Assembly: GCA_964019135.1 (NCBI GenBank)
Contig: OZ025258.1
Coordinates: forward strand, 6,777,961 to 6,841,960
Direction of reading: 5' to 3'
From: Arenicola marina
Taxonomy: Eukaryota > Annelida > Polychaeta > Arenicolidae
DNA length: 64,000 bases
Shown: piece by piece, positions 36,901 through 47,843 of the stretch
Layout: every line of letters begins with the position of its first letter
Numbering within the stretch: position 1 is the stretch's first letter
Made by a program: the position numbers and the translations under genes
Notes under the pieces: generated by a model
What the model saw: the letters and a program-made list of their open reading frames with translations, nothing else
What the model was told of the DNA's origin: nothing
Databases searched by the model: none

Positions 36901-37145
36901 GGCTTCGATTCCCTAGGCCCTGGCTTCGATTCCCTTGGCCCTGGCTTCGATTCCCTAGGCCCTGGCTTCGAGTCCCTGGGCCCTGGTTTCGGTTCGTTGG
37001 GTCCTTGGTTCGATTCCCTGGGCCCTGGCTTCGGTTCGTTGGGTCCTTGGTTCGATTCCCTGGGCCCTGGCTTCGATTCCCTAGGCCCTGGCTTCGATTA
37101 CCTGGGTCCTGGCTTCGATTCGTGGGGTCTTTGATTCGATTCCCA
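24921..37145. repeat. 12.2-kb array of a 21-bp monomer carrying the pol III B box
   Basis: TTCGATT words recur every 21 bp from 24943 to 37135, about 580 monomers with few indels. Two alternating types dominate: CCTTGGTTCGATTCC with TTGGGT, and CCCTGGCTTCGATTCC with CTGGGC. The first contains GGTTCGATTCC, an exact pol III B box; the second differs from the box at one position (GC for GG). A variant block (GGCGGCTTCAATTCTCCGGC) recurs at irregular intervals and marks segmental duplications. The array starts in the B box of the tRNA-like head at 24921 and ends in GATTCGATTCCCACCGAGAC at 37133, which reads like a tRNA T loop, T stem and acceptor 3' side. GGTCTTTG occurs at both ends. As 21 is divisible by three, GFDSLGP-, LASIPWA- and GPRESKP-type heptad frames are open on both strands but are not genes. 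Confidence 0.96.
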
Positions 37146-37153
37146 CCGAGACA
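37131..37153 (+). mobile_element. T-arm/acceptor-like right end of the B-box array
   Basis: TTGATTCGATTCCCACCGAG reads as T loop, CCCAC T-stem strand and acceptor strand. The just-upstream GTGGG (37121-37125) could be the original complementary T-stem strand. Confidence 0.5.
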
Positions 37154-37243
37154 TTCTATCGTATAAAAACAAATACATTTCGTTCTGAAACTGCATGATA
37201 CTGGGAATTATTACGAATTGATGGTCGTGTTAACTAGCACAAT

Positions 37244-37386
37244 AGGGCTGTACAGTTCTCGCGGGTTCTATTTCCGGTTAAGGTCCTTTGGGGACCAAGA
37301 AAAGAACAGTGCTCCCTAGAACGAGTGCGCATCACGCTGGTTCCTTGCTACAGCTGCGTGCGGCGCACTCATTGTAGTCATCGATG
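37244..37386 (+). mobile_element. Dispersed terminal repeat AGGGCTGTACAGT (type B)
   Basis: From AGGGCTGTACAG to GCGCACTCATTGTAGTCA the segment is closely matched at 63539-63676. It is preceded by AT. Both contain TTTGGGGACCAA, shared with the type A repeats at 37501 and 63331 and with the inverted copy ending at 47801. Confidence 0.75.
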
Positions 37387-37500
37387 TTTACATTTCTGCG
37401 TCAAACGGAACATCAATTTCCTCGTCTGGTCAGTCCATATGAGGAGCGTTGTTACGTAGCCATAGATACCGCGCGCAGACGTGCGAGTCATCATGATTAT

Positions 37501-37708
37501 AGGGCTATAAAGTCTCGTTCGCTTAGACTTCCGGTTTACTCATTTTGGGGACAAAGAAACGAAGCACGTGTTCGGAACGAGTTTAGAATCTCTGCGCACA
37601 CTGGTATCCTGACTATCTGTGACGTAGGCGTGACGTCTATGTTACGCAAAGAGAGAGACTGGGAACCAGACTTTCTGCGCAAAAGCCAGGCGCCGAGGGG
37701 CGGGTCCA
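37501..37708 (+). mobile_element. Dispersed terminal repeat AGGGCTATA (type A)
   Basis: This stretch matches 63331-63533 at high identity (TTGGGGACAAA, CTGACTATCTGTGA, GTTACGCAAAGAGAGAGACT). It is preceded by AT at 37499-37500. Open frames here on both strands fall inside the repeat and are not annotated. Confidence 0.75.
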
Positions 37709-39600
37709 TGGCGGATCGCCTAGCGATACGATGAAGAATATTTAAGAAATATAACTGCACAAAACGGATAGACGACATATTTTTCATTCGTTTGCGCCAT
37801 CACAATGATGAAAAATTGTCACGACGGGACAACACGGCTGAGAAACTAGCGCTTTTTTGCGCTTTCTACGATAACGAGGCATTATGACGTCACACGGCAC
37901 GTCACACGGATTCTCCCCGGTGACAACCTTGGCGCGACGCTTGAAACAGTAAGTAGCCGCGCTTCAGCAACAGATTTGAGTCATTTTATTATGTTAACGT
38001 TAAGTCTGCTACAATATCTTATTTGTTTTACCTAATCTGATGTTACGGATTGTTTCTAATTTGTGGTATTATGTAAACCAGGGTTATATAATCCTCAACC
38101 GGCGGTCAGTCGAGCTGACCGTGCACTGACACTCACTGTCAGTGTCAAGTGTCTCAAGCTCACATCATCTGATCATGTTAGGAGTTGGGCCTACCTAGCC
38201 TGTCATTGTTATCCAGTCATGAATCACTGACTTCACTCTGTTAGGATATTGACGCTAGCATTTACAGCAAAGCAAGTCTGGGAGTGGTTGCATACCTCTA
38301 TGAAGCCGCCCTCCCTCGTTTAACGCCACGCCCCCTTCAGCTTTAGCATTACCAGTAGAATATAGTTTAAGAATATGGAGTTCTACTGGTATTATATATC
38401 AGTAAAAAATATATAAACAAAAAAATTAATACAATTTAAATGAAATTAACTTAATATAGATCTATCTAATTGTTGGTATAAGCTTAGTTGGGAGTTTTTC
38501 CATGTTGTAATAATTATACTGAATACATAGCTAATTTCCTAACATTAGCTTGAAAAAAAAATAAAGCTTTAAAACAATATTTTATTAAGTACTTATTAAT
38601 CCAAAATATATATAAGCTAACTAAAATTCGAGATACAGTTAAAACATATATATTTGGCAGTACAATTTATCACTGAAAATCACAGAAATTGGGAACGCTG
38701 TCTGAAATGTATAGATCTAAATGGCAATAACTTTTTTCTTTATTAATATTCTGTAATAATTTTTTCTTTATATATATTCTGATGTACTCTAGTTTGTATT
38801 TAAACAAACAGAGACATTAGTGCATTGATTTGAAATTCTCTTCCGGAGAGGCGAACTTAACAGATATGCTGTCGTGCTGTGCCTATGAACTAATCAATAA
38901 TTTCATTTCTATGTCCATATGTCATTGGTTAGCATCAAATAGCTCTAAAATGTGTGGTGTTTTTATCAGTCTTTTTTTACATAAGTGAATTGATAATAAA
39001 CTGTTTTTATCGTATAGATTCTAGATCTAGTTTCTTTATTCTGGTAAATCAAAATCGAAATAACACTGGTAACATGATATTTAAAATATTTTACAGTGTA
39101 AGAAAAATAAACTTGTGGTCAAATATTCATTGGGCTACTTAAATACATAAAATAAAAATATTCAAATCTAAAGCAATTGGGACAAAATTAAAAGTCATTT
39201 TATGATCTGAAATTGATGAAATTCCATTGTTACGACTCGAGTGTTCATTTTAAATATATTAATGTTCAGTCAGTATATTCTTAGTATTAATATTGATGCA
39301 ATAGTGAAGTGATGATTTTTATTTATCTAAATAATGCATTAAGTCAATTTATAATTGGCTCAAGTGAACAGGTGTTGGATCAGTTATTTGTTATGACATT
39401 TATGGGATACTGTTCATTTTTTACGAAAACATCCATTTACCCCAATTATTTGTGAATGGGTGATAACAACATAATAAAAACTTTGTATTAAACAAACGAA
39501 TAATCAGAATCTACTATTACAAGCAAAATAACAATTATAAATGACTAATATCAAGCAAAGTCTTCAGTAATATGAAAATCTACTTTGATGAAAATAGCCA
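37709..39600. other. AT-rich noncoding stretch
   Basis: Strongly AT-rich with no exon recognised. It may be noncoding left part of the transposon whose coding genes begin at 41178. Confidence 0.4.
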
Positions 39601-41177
39601 AAATACGCTGAAAATTATGCATGGACGTCACCCGTTTGAGCTCTCACTGGGTGTGCTCTAACAAGTCATTTCAATTAGCCACTGTGGCTAAACACCTTAA
39701 TTTTCTTTAGCCACACACAGCTCTCATTAGCCACATATATGTTGCATTTTCCCCTTCCAAAAACATTGTGTTCATAAGCCAAATCACACTTTCTTGCGGA
39801 ATGCATCATGGGATCCATTAAGGATATACAATACCACGTGGACGAGTGAAGTGATGAATGCCCGGGGGGTGGGGGGGCTATTATGCCATGGTGGGGTCCC
39901 TAGGAGCGTAATGCCTGAGATAGCATACATTTCTGACAAAAAACATTGACCTGATGTTTTAAAACTTGCGATGGGGGGCGGGGGGGGGGGTGGGGACTCC
40001 TTCCGAAAATTTTGCATCCATAGTGCCACTTAGCCATCTGTCAGCGGCGACATAGAACTGGTCAATAGGGGGAAAAAAATATCCCTCCTGAGCAAATTTC
40101 GGAAACCCGACATTGTATTAGGCGTTCTCCCCCCCCCCCCTCCTCCACTTATACAGGACTTTGAAAGGCACTTGCCCAACGATACCAAAGCCCCTTTTGG
40201 GTGGTGGGGGGGACCTCCGCTCACCCCTCCCCCACCTCAAGTGGATGTCCAATAAGGGCATGCCAAGGACTGTAAAGTAGAGTAGCGGGCCCCTAGTCCC
40301 ACCGGTCGTCAATTTTGCGAACATAATCAACCTCCGCCTCTTTGCAAGTCCGATGATTGAGCAATTAAGGTCTCAGATGATTGAAGAAGTTGAAGTTAAA
40401 AGTTGAGGTCCCCGGACCCAGAAATCACGGGGATATGCAAGGAAAATCGCAATCAGAATCTTCTTTCCACCTGAATCCTGGGCCCTTTCTGTATACAATT
40501 CTAGTCCATTTCACTCTTGTCTCCAGCTCGGCTGAGGACTGTTGACGCTAAGAAGGGGTAGTCTAAATGGTGGGGAGCACTCATATGGCGCTTTTAGCTA
40601 TGAATGCCAATCTCTCTCCAAACCCACGTGGGCATTTAATTCATTACTAGGTTTGGGCGAGTTCCGCTTTGAAGCGGCATCAATCTGTTTGCTATTGACC
40701 CGGCCTTCTCTGCCACATTTCTATGCAAGTCCTCTTGGATTGTCTTTTACCAGCAAACTCGCGCTATAGACACTGTTGTGTGCTGATAGAAGTACACCAG
40801 AATTTCTTAGTGATACAAATTTGATTCAGTTCTGTGGCTTAACTTCATGAATATGTCAGGTCTGATGGGTATCTTTTTTATAAAAAAATGTCCTCACCAC
40901 TCAGGGCTTATAAGCATCTGGCAGCGCGCTATCTCAGACATTACTGGATGTCAACGGATCATGTTGTCACCGTTTGCTTGGACATTACATTACTGCGGAC
41001 AATCCGTTTCGCGAGATCGCGTTTTTATCGTTGATCAAAAACCAGGCCATTTTTTTCGCCGCTGTGGCGACATGCATGGGCCAATCTTGCGCCACATACA
41101 TTTTCCTTTCGCCATTGGCGATGTGGCGAACGGCTAGCGCGCACCCAGTCTCATACTAAGTGTACGCTTTTTCAGAA
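39601..41177. other. Noncoding with G/C homopolymers and an old dispersed repeat
   Basis: 39905-40100 is related to 16600-16790. Several G or C runs (39846, 39974, 40129, 40203) create glycine/proline-rich open frames that I reject. No convincing exon before 41178. Confidence 0.45.
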
Positions 41178-43594
41178 ATGCCAATTTGCTTTGTGTACGG
41201 ATGCCCGCATCGCGGGGAGGACTCGTGCAAGCTTCTTCGCTTTCCCAAGCGACATGTACGTCACTGGGCGATACTGTGTAGGTAAGTATTTGCATCTTTG
41301 AATGTACATAACTTACTTTGAGTGGCCTAATGTTTGTTGCGATGATCATGAAGAGTTTTTATTAATCTGAATAATAGATATGAGATGAACAAAGAACGCA
41401 ATATTGGCAAGGTTGTAAATACAGCACCCACTCATTTTGAGATAGGTTGAAACTACATATAAGTAGCACCGGTGTATAAATCTTACTCTCGAAATCGGTA
41501 TTAAACCACTAGGTGCATGATCATCACGACTCAGCATTCTGGATCTTTCAGAAGAAAGGATCGACAAGTCACAGCGGATGACAGAATATGTAGCTGCCAT
41601 TTTAAGGACGGCATAAAAGAAAATGGCCCGTCCATATTCCCCTGGAACAGCTCTACGATCGAAGTTGAAGAAATTCCACAAAAACAGCGGTGACAATGTT
41701 TTTTAAATAAAATTGCCTTTATACATCAATATTATGAGCGTTGCACACATGCAAAAAGGTATGCAAAATATACAGGCGATTTACGGTAAAAATGGCTTCA
41801 GAACACATGAAGGAATATATATAATACTTATGATTTGTCTTGCGCAAATCTGACACAGAATACAAGTGGCATTAACTATTTACCTCAAGTTTATTATATC
41901 CAATTGGCATTCTAATGCAGATTACATAAGTTTATAAAAAAAAAGTTAACATTTTTACACTCTTACACAGCAAAATATAATGTCGAAACGTTAACACGGC
42001 AGATGTGATGTGTTTGCTTACAGAAAATTAATAAACACCACCCCAGCTGCAACATCGGATGGAGCACACGATTCTGAAGCACAGGGATTCGCCAGGCATC
42101 ACGACCATACCTACCGCAAGAGTTACGATGCTCTTGCTAGGAGCTACATGGTATGATGGGTTTTCCTTTTTGCGGCGACGTAATATGCTTAGAGTGGTAC
42201 GAGTATCATTTACAACATATATACACCATTGTAGCCACATTTTCGAGACTAGTTGATCTCGTTAATCCCAATATAAATATAGAACGTAACCTTTAGCGTT
42301 AAAATGTGCTCATTTCATGTGTGTACAAGAGGCATCCAGGGTCCTTAAGCGGCGACATTGTTGACACACCTAGATACAGACATAACTGACAGTGCAAATT
42401 GTGCATCGTTGCACATGAGAAAAGACATTGACTACGTAACGTATATAAACTTACAATAAAAATAATATAAACTCATTGGTTTCAGAAACTGGAAGAGAAA
42501 ACAAGGTCTCTGGAAATCCAGTTTGAGGCAATAAAGCTTCAGAGGCGACCTATGACCGTTGCAGACATTATAAACGATGATTCCAAGGTACCTCGTTTGA
42601 TACAATCTCCAATATGTTTACATGCAATGTGTCTTAAATAACTTCAGTTAAACGTTAAGTTCTGGCAAATTGACAGTTTAATGAAGACCACTATGTGAAA
42701 GTACTCGAATTTGTGTGCAATCTATCTCCAGATGCTGATGTATACCTCGTTGAAACCGGATGTGTTTAACCTCCTGGACGGCTACGTACAGCGATTTGAT
42801 GTGACCTACGTTGATGGGTGGGCCCCAAGCTGTTTTTCGCGAACAGATCAGTTATTGTTAACGCTCATGAAGCTAAAAATGGATCTTCCTTTGTTAGATC
42901 TCGCTGAACGTTTCTGCACCAGCGCTACAACAATTAATAATATATTTGCCACTCATGTTTATTTGCTACACGAAGTTCTTTATGAACAGCTAATCGATGG
43001 AGATTTACCCTCCTTAATTAAGTGCAAAGCGTCAATGCCCAGTTCGTTTGCTGACTTTAGTTCATGTCGTCTCATTCTCGATGCAACAGAAATAAGACAA
43101 GACGTGCCCGGAAATGACTTAAATCTTCAGGCACAAACATATTCCAGTTACAAAACCTCACACACCGTCAAGTCCGTAACTGGGGTAGCCCCAAATAGTG
43201 CCATAGTTTACGCCAGTCCCTTATACCCAGGAAGCGTTTCGGACGTTGCCATAGCGGCTCATACAGGCCTTCTTCAAAAAATGCCGACAAAGACTTTACA
43301 ATCCATAGACTACTACCACAGGGCGTCCATTTGAACATCCCTCCCTTTTTAAAGGACAAGGGCCAGTATACCGAGAGTGAAGTTAAATTGTGTCGCCAAA
43401 TCGCCAGGTCTCGAATTCATGTCGAAAGGGCTAATGAACGAATTAAAAATTACAATATCCTTCGCCATATCCCCCATCAGTATAGATACATCAGTACCAA
43501 ACTTTTCCAAGTCTGCTGTGCACTGGTTAACTTTCAAGAGCCTCTTATTCGAGAGGTGGCCATGCAGCATGAAACGGCAACCACCGTAAAATGA
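41178..43594 (+). pseudogene. THAP-domain DDE transposase, five exons, one frameshift
   Basis: Exons 41178-41281, 41552-41689, 42024-42150, 42486-42587 and 42732-43594 join in phase. Residues 1-65 form a THAP zinc finger (C4, C9, W30, C48, H51, PSIFP), which binds DNA such as transposon ends. A charged, probably coiled-coil linker follows (DHTYRKSYDALARSY, KLEEKTRSLEIQFEAIKLQ). Next comes YTSLKPDVFNLL and a helix-turn-helix (LLLTLMKLKMDLPLLDLAERF), then a DDE_Tnp_4-type nuclease with LILDATEI (D), PGSVSDVAI (D) and IHVERANERIKNY (E). Near 43280-43287 the frame changes and several residues before ADKDFTIHRLLPQG appear to be missing, so the copy is probably inactive. HARBI1-like and ISL2EU-like transposases share this fold; the YqaJ neighbour favours the latter. 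Confidence 0.85.
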
Positions 43595-44086
43595 TAACCT
43601 GGACGAATCAAGCGACGGTAAAGCCCGGGCAGATACTGGCCTGTCACCCTCAATGTCATTTTAAAATGACCGCTCCCATGATATGCAATGAGACGTTCCA
43701 CGCGAATTAGGTTACATAAACGTTGCATCGAAAATGAGACGACATTGCCTAACTACTTCAAAGAAGGTCTACGAACTAAGATTGAAAAATTTAATGGTAA
43801 CAACTATCTTCTATCCACATGTATTTCTATTAATACCGCGTTGAGAATCTATCGCTTTCATGTGAATTATTCACATAATCCACCATGCAATGCAGCTTCA
43901 GTTTTTATAAATCTCGTTGCTATCAGTGGCCTGTTTATCAGCTAAAGTATAGACAGTATCGATATGTGTCGGTACTGAATGTTACACAATTACAATTGTT
44001 GCAAATGAGCGAGATAGCTTTGGAAAAAAAATGTTACGAGTATGTCTAGATTTGCTGACCACTGAGGTTCCCGACTGTGACAGGTA
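43595..44086. other. Spacer between the convergent transposon genes
   Basis: No conserved coding sequence was recognised. A missing C-terminal exon of the YqaJ gene could lie here but was not found. Confidence 0.4.
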
Positions 44087-47000
44087 GATCTGTCCTTGTA
44101 TCTGATGGAAGTAAGAGTGGTCCCGTTTCAGTCGGAAGCCACATCCGCTCTCATCTGCTTCTGAAATAGAACACGAATTGAATGTAAAATACTGGAATTA
44201 AACGTATGTGCATATATATCTAATTGTCGGATCAGTATGGTCATGACGCCGGCAAGCGTTAATGTTGGTAGCTATTTAAACTGCTCCTGGCAATTTAGTG
44301 TTACTGCCTTGTCTGGTATAATATTGTGATCATTGCGATAATGCATGGTTTATGGGCCTGAAATTCATTGATGTGGCTTGATATCGGGTATCACGTATAT
44401 GGTATGATTGAGACAGTAGCAGAAAGCAGTATGGCGTAAGGTATGGCTCCCAGATAAATATATTACATACGAGTCAGTTGTCACTATTGCACTTTTTCTT
44501 CTTAGAAAATGAAGATGTGTGTGTAATGCTTAGCTTTTATTCAGGTAAAGCGAATTAGCTTGCAAGATGTTTGTCAGCAAGTCTTCACAATCTGGCAATC
44601 AAATAAACTCAAGTATCCACTCAAATAGTGTCTCTGTTGATTCCCGACATGACTTATATGCTCCTGGTAGGTAAAGCTTTCTTTCGTTTTGCTTGTACGC
44701 TAATTCATATACAGTATACTACTGCTTCGAATCATGTTCCATTATTGTTGTGACATACCTAAACAAAATCCGGGCACTTGGCTGACTGCCTCCTTGATTG
44801 TCAAGTCCCTGGCGGTATATGGACACTTGACTTCTACGACACCCGGCATCACTTTCGGCTGTGTGGCGTCCGTCAGTTCAGCCGCTTTCTTGATGATCGC
44901 ATCAGGGCTGGCTCCTAAGACGCCGCTTTGGTTCAACCATACGCTTGTGGATAAGTAACGGACCTATGAAAATGGCTACTTCACACTGCCTCCGTTCACG
45001 GCTACTCAGGAGTCCAGGCAACGGGGTCTCCTAGAAATCGACGCTGATATCGACGCATAAATAGTTCTAGAGCATATCCATAAGACCCAAACGTTTATGT
45101 GTCATTTAGTGGCCATCTAAGTAGGTAAAATATTGCCAAACAGTAACAAATAAATCGAGCAAGAACCAACACAGCCTCTAACCTCGTTTGCAAAGAAAGA
45201 CTTCGTCAGTGGTTTACCTGTTTCTTGAACTACTGCACCTAGTGTGCAGTATTTTTCAATGGCTACGGCTTCATTTGTGATTCCCCAGACAATCGGATCC
45301 CTCTTTTCCAGATTGTAGGCGCCAGTGAGTTGCCGAAAAAGCGACGGCGGGAACCTATGAGAGCATAAAAATATTGAGGTTTCAAATGCTTCGTAAAGGG
45401 CATATACACGTTTCAGCATTAAATTTCTCCATTTAATGTAGCCTGAAAGTTCAGACGTTACAGTCTTGACACTTGTTCAGCAAGAACAAGTGTCAAGACT
45501 GTAACGTCTGAACTTTCAGGCTACATTTAACGGCGCATTCGCATACTTACCACTCGAGAAATAAAAGGTAGGATTTATAATAGTATATGAAGCTTTCTCT
45601 CAGACATTTTCATAAACAAATGGCAATACATTTATCGCGCAAATTGTCAATAATGTCAATAAGTCGTCAAATAGTACCGTTTTCTCTCGATGGCACGCAG
45701 TACTGGGCCAAACTGGGAGCTTGTTAGCCGGAACTTGCGCACCGCCGACCACAAACAATTGTCACGCTGGCCTGCAGTCATCATAGCTATCTGCAATGTT
45801 TAGTCAGATGTTTAAATTTCAATGAACGTATCTTTATAAATTACTGACTTTGAGATCACAATAAATTGTATAAACTCATTTTATGAAAATACCATATTCG
45901 CACCATGAGCCAGTCAGAGTAAAATGATTGCCTATCAGCCGCTTATGCAATTATATAAGCTTACGGTGCTGCAGTAAAAGTATCTTGATTTACCTGTGAA
46001 ATCACTTGATCATCAACCAGCAGCTGTCGCCGAAGCCAAGCTTCTTTATCATGAGCCGCAAGAAAATCGGCGTTGGCAATCAGGTCTTGTATGATTGGCA
46101 CTGGCAGTGAAGGCTTGTTCGGCTCAGGGGCCAACATCCATTGCATAGCTGTAAAAAGTGTGTGTCATTAATGTGGCAGTTAAGTTAAGGTCCCACGACC
46201 TGCTTAGCTTCATGTGGTGTACACTGGACAGTGCGCCAAGCAATATGACGATGTATATATGGGTGCATTTGGGTTTTTCAGAATGGGAGTGGTGGTGATA
46301 ACAATAAAGACATACATAATTTCGCCATATAAAAGGTGAAGTAGATACTTATTGTACATGGATGGCGGAATCAGTTATCTCTGATCAAAACAGTCAGAAC
46401 GTTTTAGGTTACATATCATTGTAATTAAACACACAATACTGCCTTTGTATGATAACATGCTGTTATCGATACAAAGTACCTGATATATATTATATTAAAT
46501 TCACTTTGCAAAAATGTTATTAATACACCGATAAACAAATTGTTTCTTGGTCAGCTTAATCATGGGATATGTATTAGAACTACTAGGCAAGGGGGTGCTA
46601 ATTCAATATACAATTAGACTAATAACTTGAAAAGCAAAGAAATAAACAGTAATCCAACTAAAATCTGTAAAGTTAGCATTAACAATACCTCTGGCTGCAA
46701 TGAATGAAACTGGGTATCCAACATATAAAGAGAACATAATGCAAACATTCCAACAATAATGTGAACAAGGTCTGCTGCAATCGCAAGAGCGATATATGAT
46801 GATACCTGAATATCGGCCTAAACCTTACAGCCCAGTGTACAGGAAATGTCTGTCATGTTCACTGACAGGCCTTGATGTTGCTCTAAAATGATGTGGCAAC
46901 TTCCATATTTAAAAGTATAATAAAAAAAAAAAGCTGCTATGACGTTGTTACAAAACACATCTAGAAGCTTTTTCCTGATGATATAATGAAATGGGACTCA

Positions 47001-47469
47001 GACAGGCACAGTAAATTGACTGACACAGGGGGGGGGGGTCTGCACGGCCTACTAATGCGAACCCCCCCATCAACCTAGTGTTGACAGACTTTCTTGATGT
47101 CAGAAGATAGAACAAGGTATATAGAATACGTAAACACTATGATTGTACGCGCACACATTATGCTACAGTCGATTCCCGACTGGCGTCTAAAGAACTTAGC
47201 ATGGACATCGTTGTGCCCCTAGAAAGCGGGCTTGCCTGGGGGCACTTGCGCCAAGCTTGGCCTTGGGCCTTGCACGGGCTGGCCCGGCTCCCTTTACTTA
47301 CCCAGACCTTGTAGCTTCGGTCTTTCATCGATGCCTGCACTTGCCCGTTGACCATGTTCGAGTCTAGGGAAAACTTCAGGACACGGTCAGCCTGGACCGT
47401 CAACTCTGATTTCCGGCTGAGTTTCTTGCTATCGCAGAAATTTTGCCACAGTAAAATTGAGAGCGCCAT
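44087..47469 (-). CDS. Transposon-borne YqaJ-type nuclease (partial model)
   Basis: Minus-strand exons: 47302-47469, 45994-46148, 45678-45790, 45183-45354, 44759-44963 and 44160 down to about 44087. The first starts at a Met and contains VNGQVQASMKDRSYKVW, like the start of a SWIM zinc finger. The exon with its C-x-C...C-x-H residues was not found. The last five exons join in phase and give a YqaJ/lambda-exonuclease-like core: QRDNCLWSAVRKFRLTSSQF, WGITNEAVAIEKY, LGASPDAI, GVVEVKCPY (E-x-K) and LKRDHSYFHQIQGQI. The D and E-x-K catalytic motif is intact. Such nucleases degrade or process DNA ends. The gene is convergent with the THAP-DDE transposase. The 3' end is unresolved after 44087, so it may be decayed. 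A perfect hairpin lies in the intron between 45354 and 45678. Confidence 0.75.
45435..45527. repeat. Perfect 44-bp inverted repeat with 5-nt loop
   Basis: 45435-45478 is exactly complementary to 45484-45527, with loop AGCAA. It sits in an intron of the YqaJ gene. Confidence 0.97.
46149..47301. other. Intron region of the YqaJ gene; missing SWIM exon expected
   Basis: AT-rich, with a G run at about 47030. A weak candidate around 46838-46886 (minus strand, TDISCTLGCK) could be a decayed SWIM exon but lacks the full motif. Confidence 0.35.
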
Positions 47470-47843
47470 TCTCGTTGCGTGTGGTCAGCGTGTGGTCGGC
47501 TGTTCGGGCAACCCGCCAATGCCCGGATGCAGCGCTAAATTTGGAACGCTATTTTTAGCCTTCGAGTGTTTTGACGACGGATTTTTCCTTGTATATTCCG
47601 AAAGTTCTGCGCTTCATCGCCTCCAAATATTATAACGTATACTTCTCATAGCCATGTTTAATGAAATGGAACTCATATTCTTTAGAATTAACCTGGTAAG
47701 AAATTGACTTGTAGCTGCCTATACTTTAACATGGAGCACGTGTGTTTGTTTGTCCCCAAAATTGAAGTCTCGCGGCCCGATCGCGTAAACTGTATAGCCC
47801 TATTGCGTCATGCGACATTGGAAAGCCCCGTGCAGCACATTAG

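Larger units (their letters stand above)
37501..47801. mobile_element. Candidate DNA transposon carrying THAP-DDE and YqaJ genes
   Basis: Inferred element. Its right end (47801 read leftward) is AGGGCTATACAGT, later TTTTGGGGACAAACAAAC. This is an inverted, diverged match to the left copies at 37501 or 37244. AT flanks both candidate left ends and the right end (47802-47803), compatible with a 2-bp target duplication. Inside are a THAP-DDE transposase (+) and a YqaJ nuclease (-) in convergent orientation, the gene pair I recall for ISL2EU-type transposons. The left boundary is uncertain because the terminal repeat also occurs alone at 63.3-63.7 kb. Confidence 0.5.

Noticed and set aside
1..37145. 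CRISPR-like repeat-spacer arrays
   Set aside because: Units are contiguous tandem repeats with no unique spacers, in a eukaryotic genome.
24893..37166. Heptad-repeat proteins (GFDSLGP, LASIPWA, GPRESKP and others) up to 2269 codons
   Set aside because: The 21-bp unit leaves several frames open on both strands. No signal peptide, start context or codon bias supports a gene, and frames switch at indels.
37384..37787. Overlapping open frames on both strands at 37.4-37.8 kb
   Set aside because: They coincide with a dispersed noncoding repeat that recurs at 63.3-63.7 kb.
39784..40330. Proline/glycine-rich open frames
   Set aside because: They are created by G and C homopolymers and lack motifs or splice context.
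43331..43594. Separate small gene downstream of the transposase frame
   Set aside because: It is the continuation of the DDE domain (LLPQGVHLNIPPF, VERANERIK) after a frameshift, not an independent gene.
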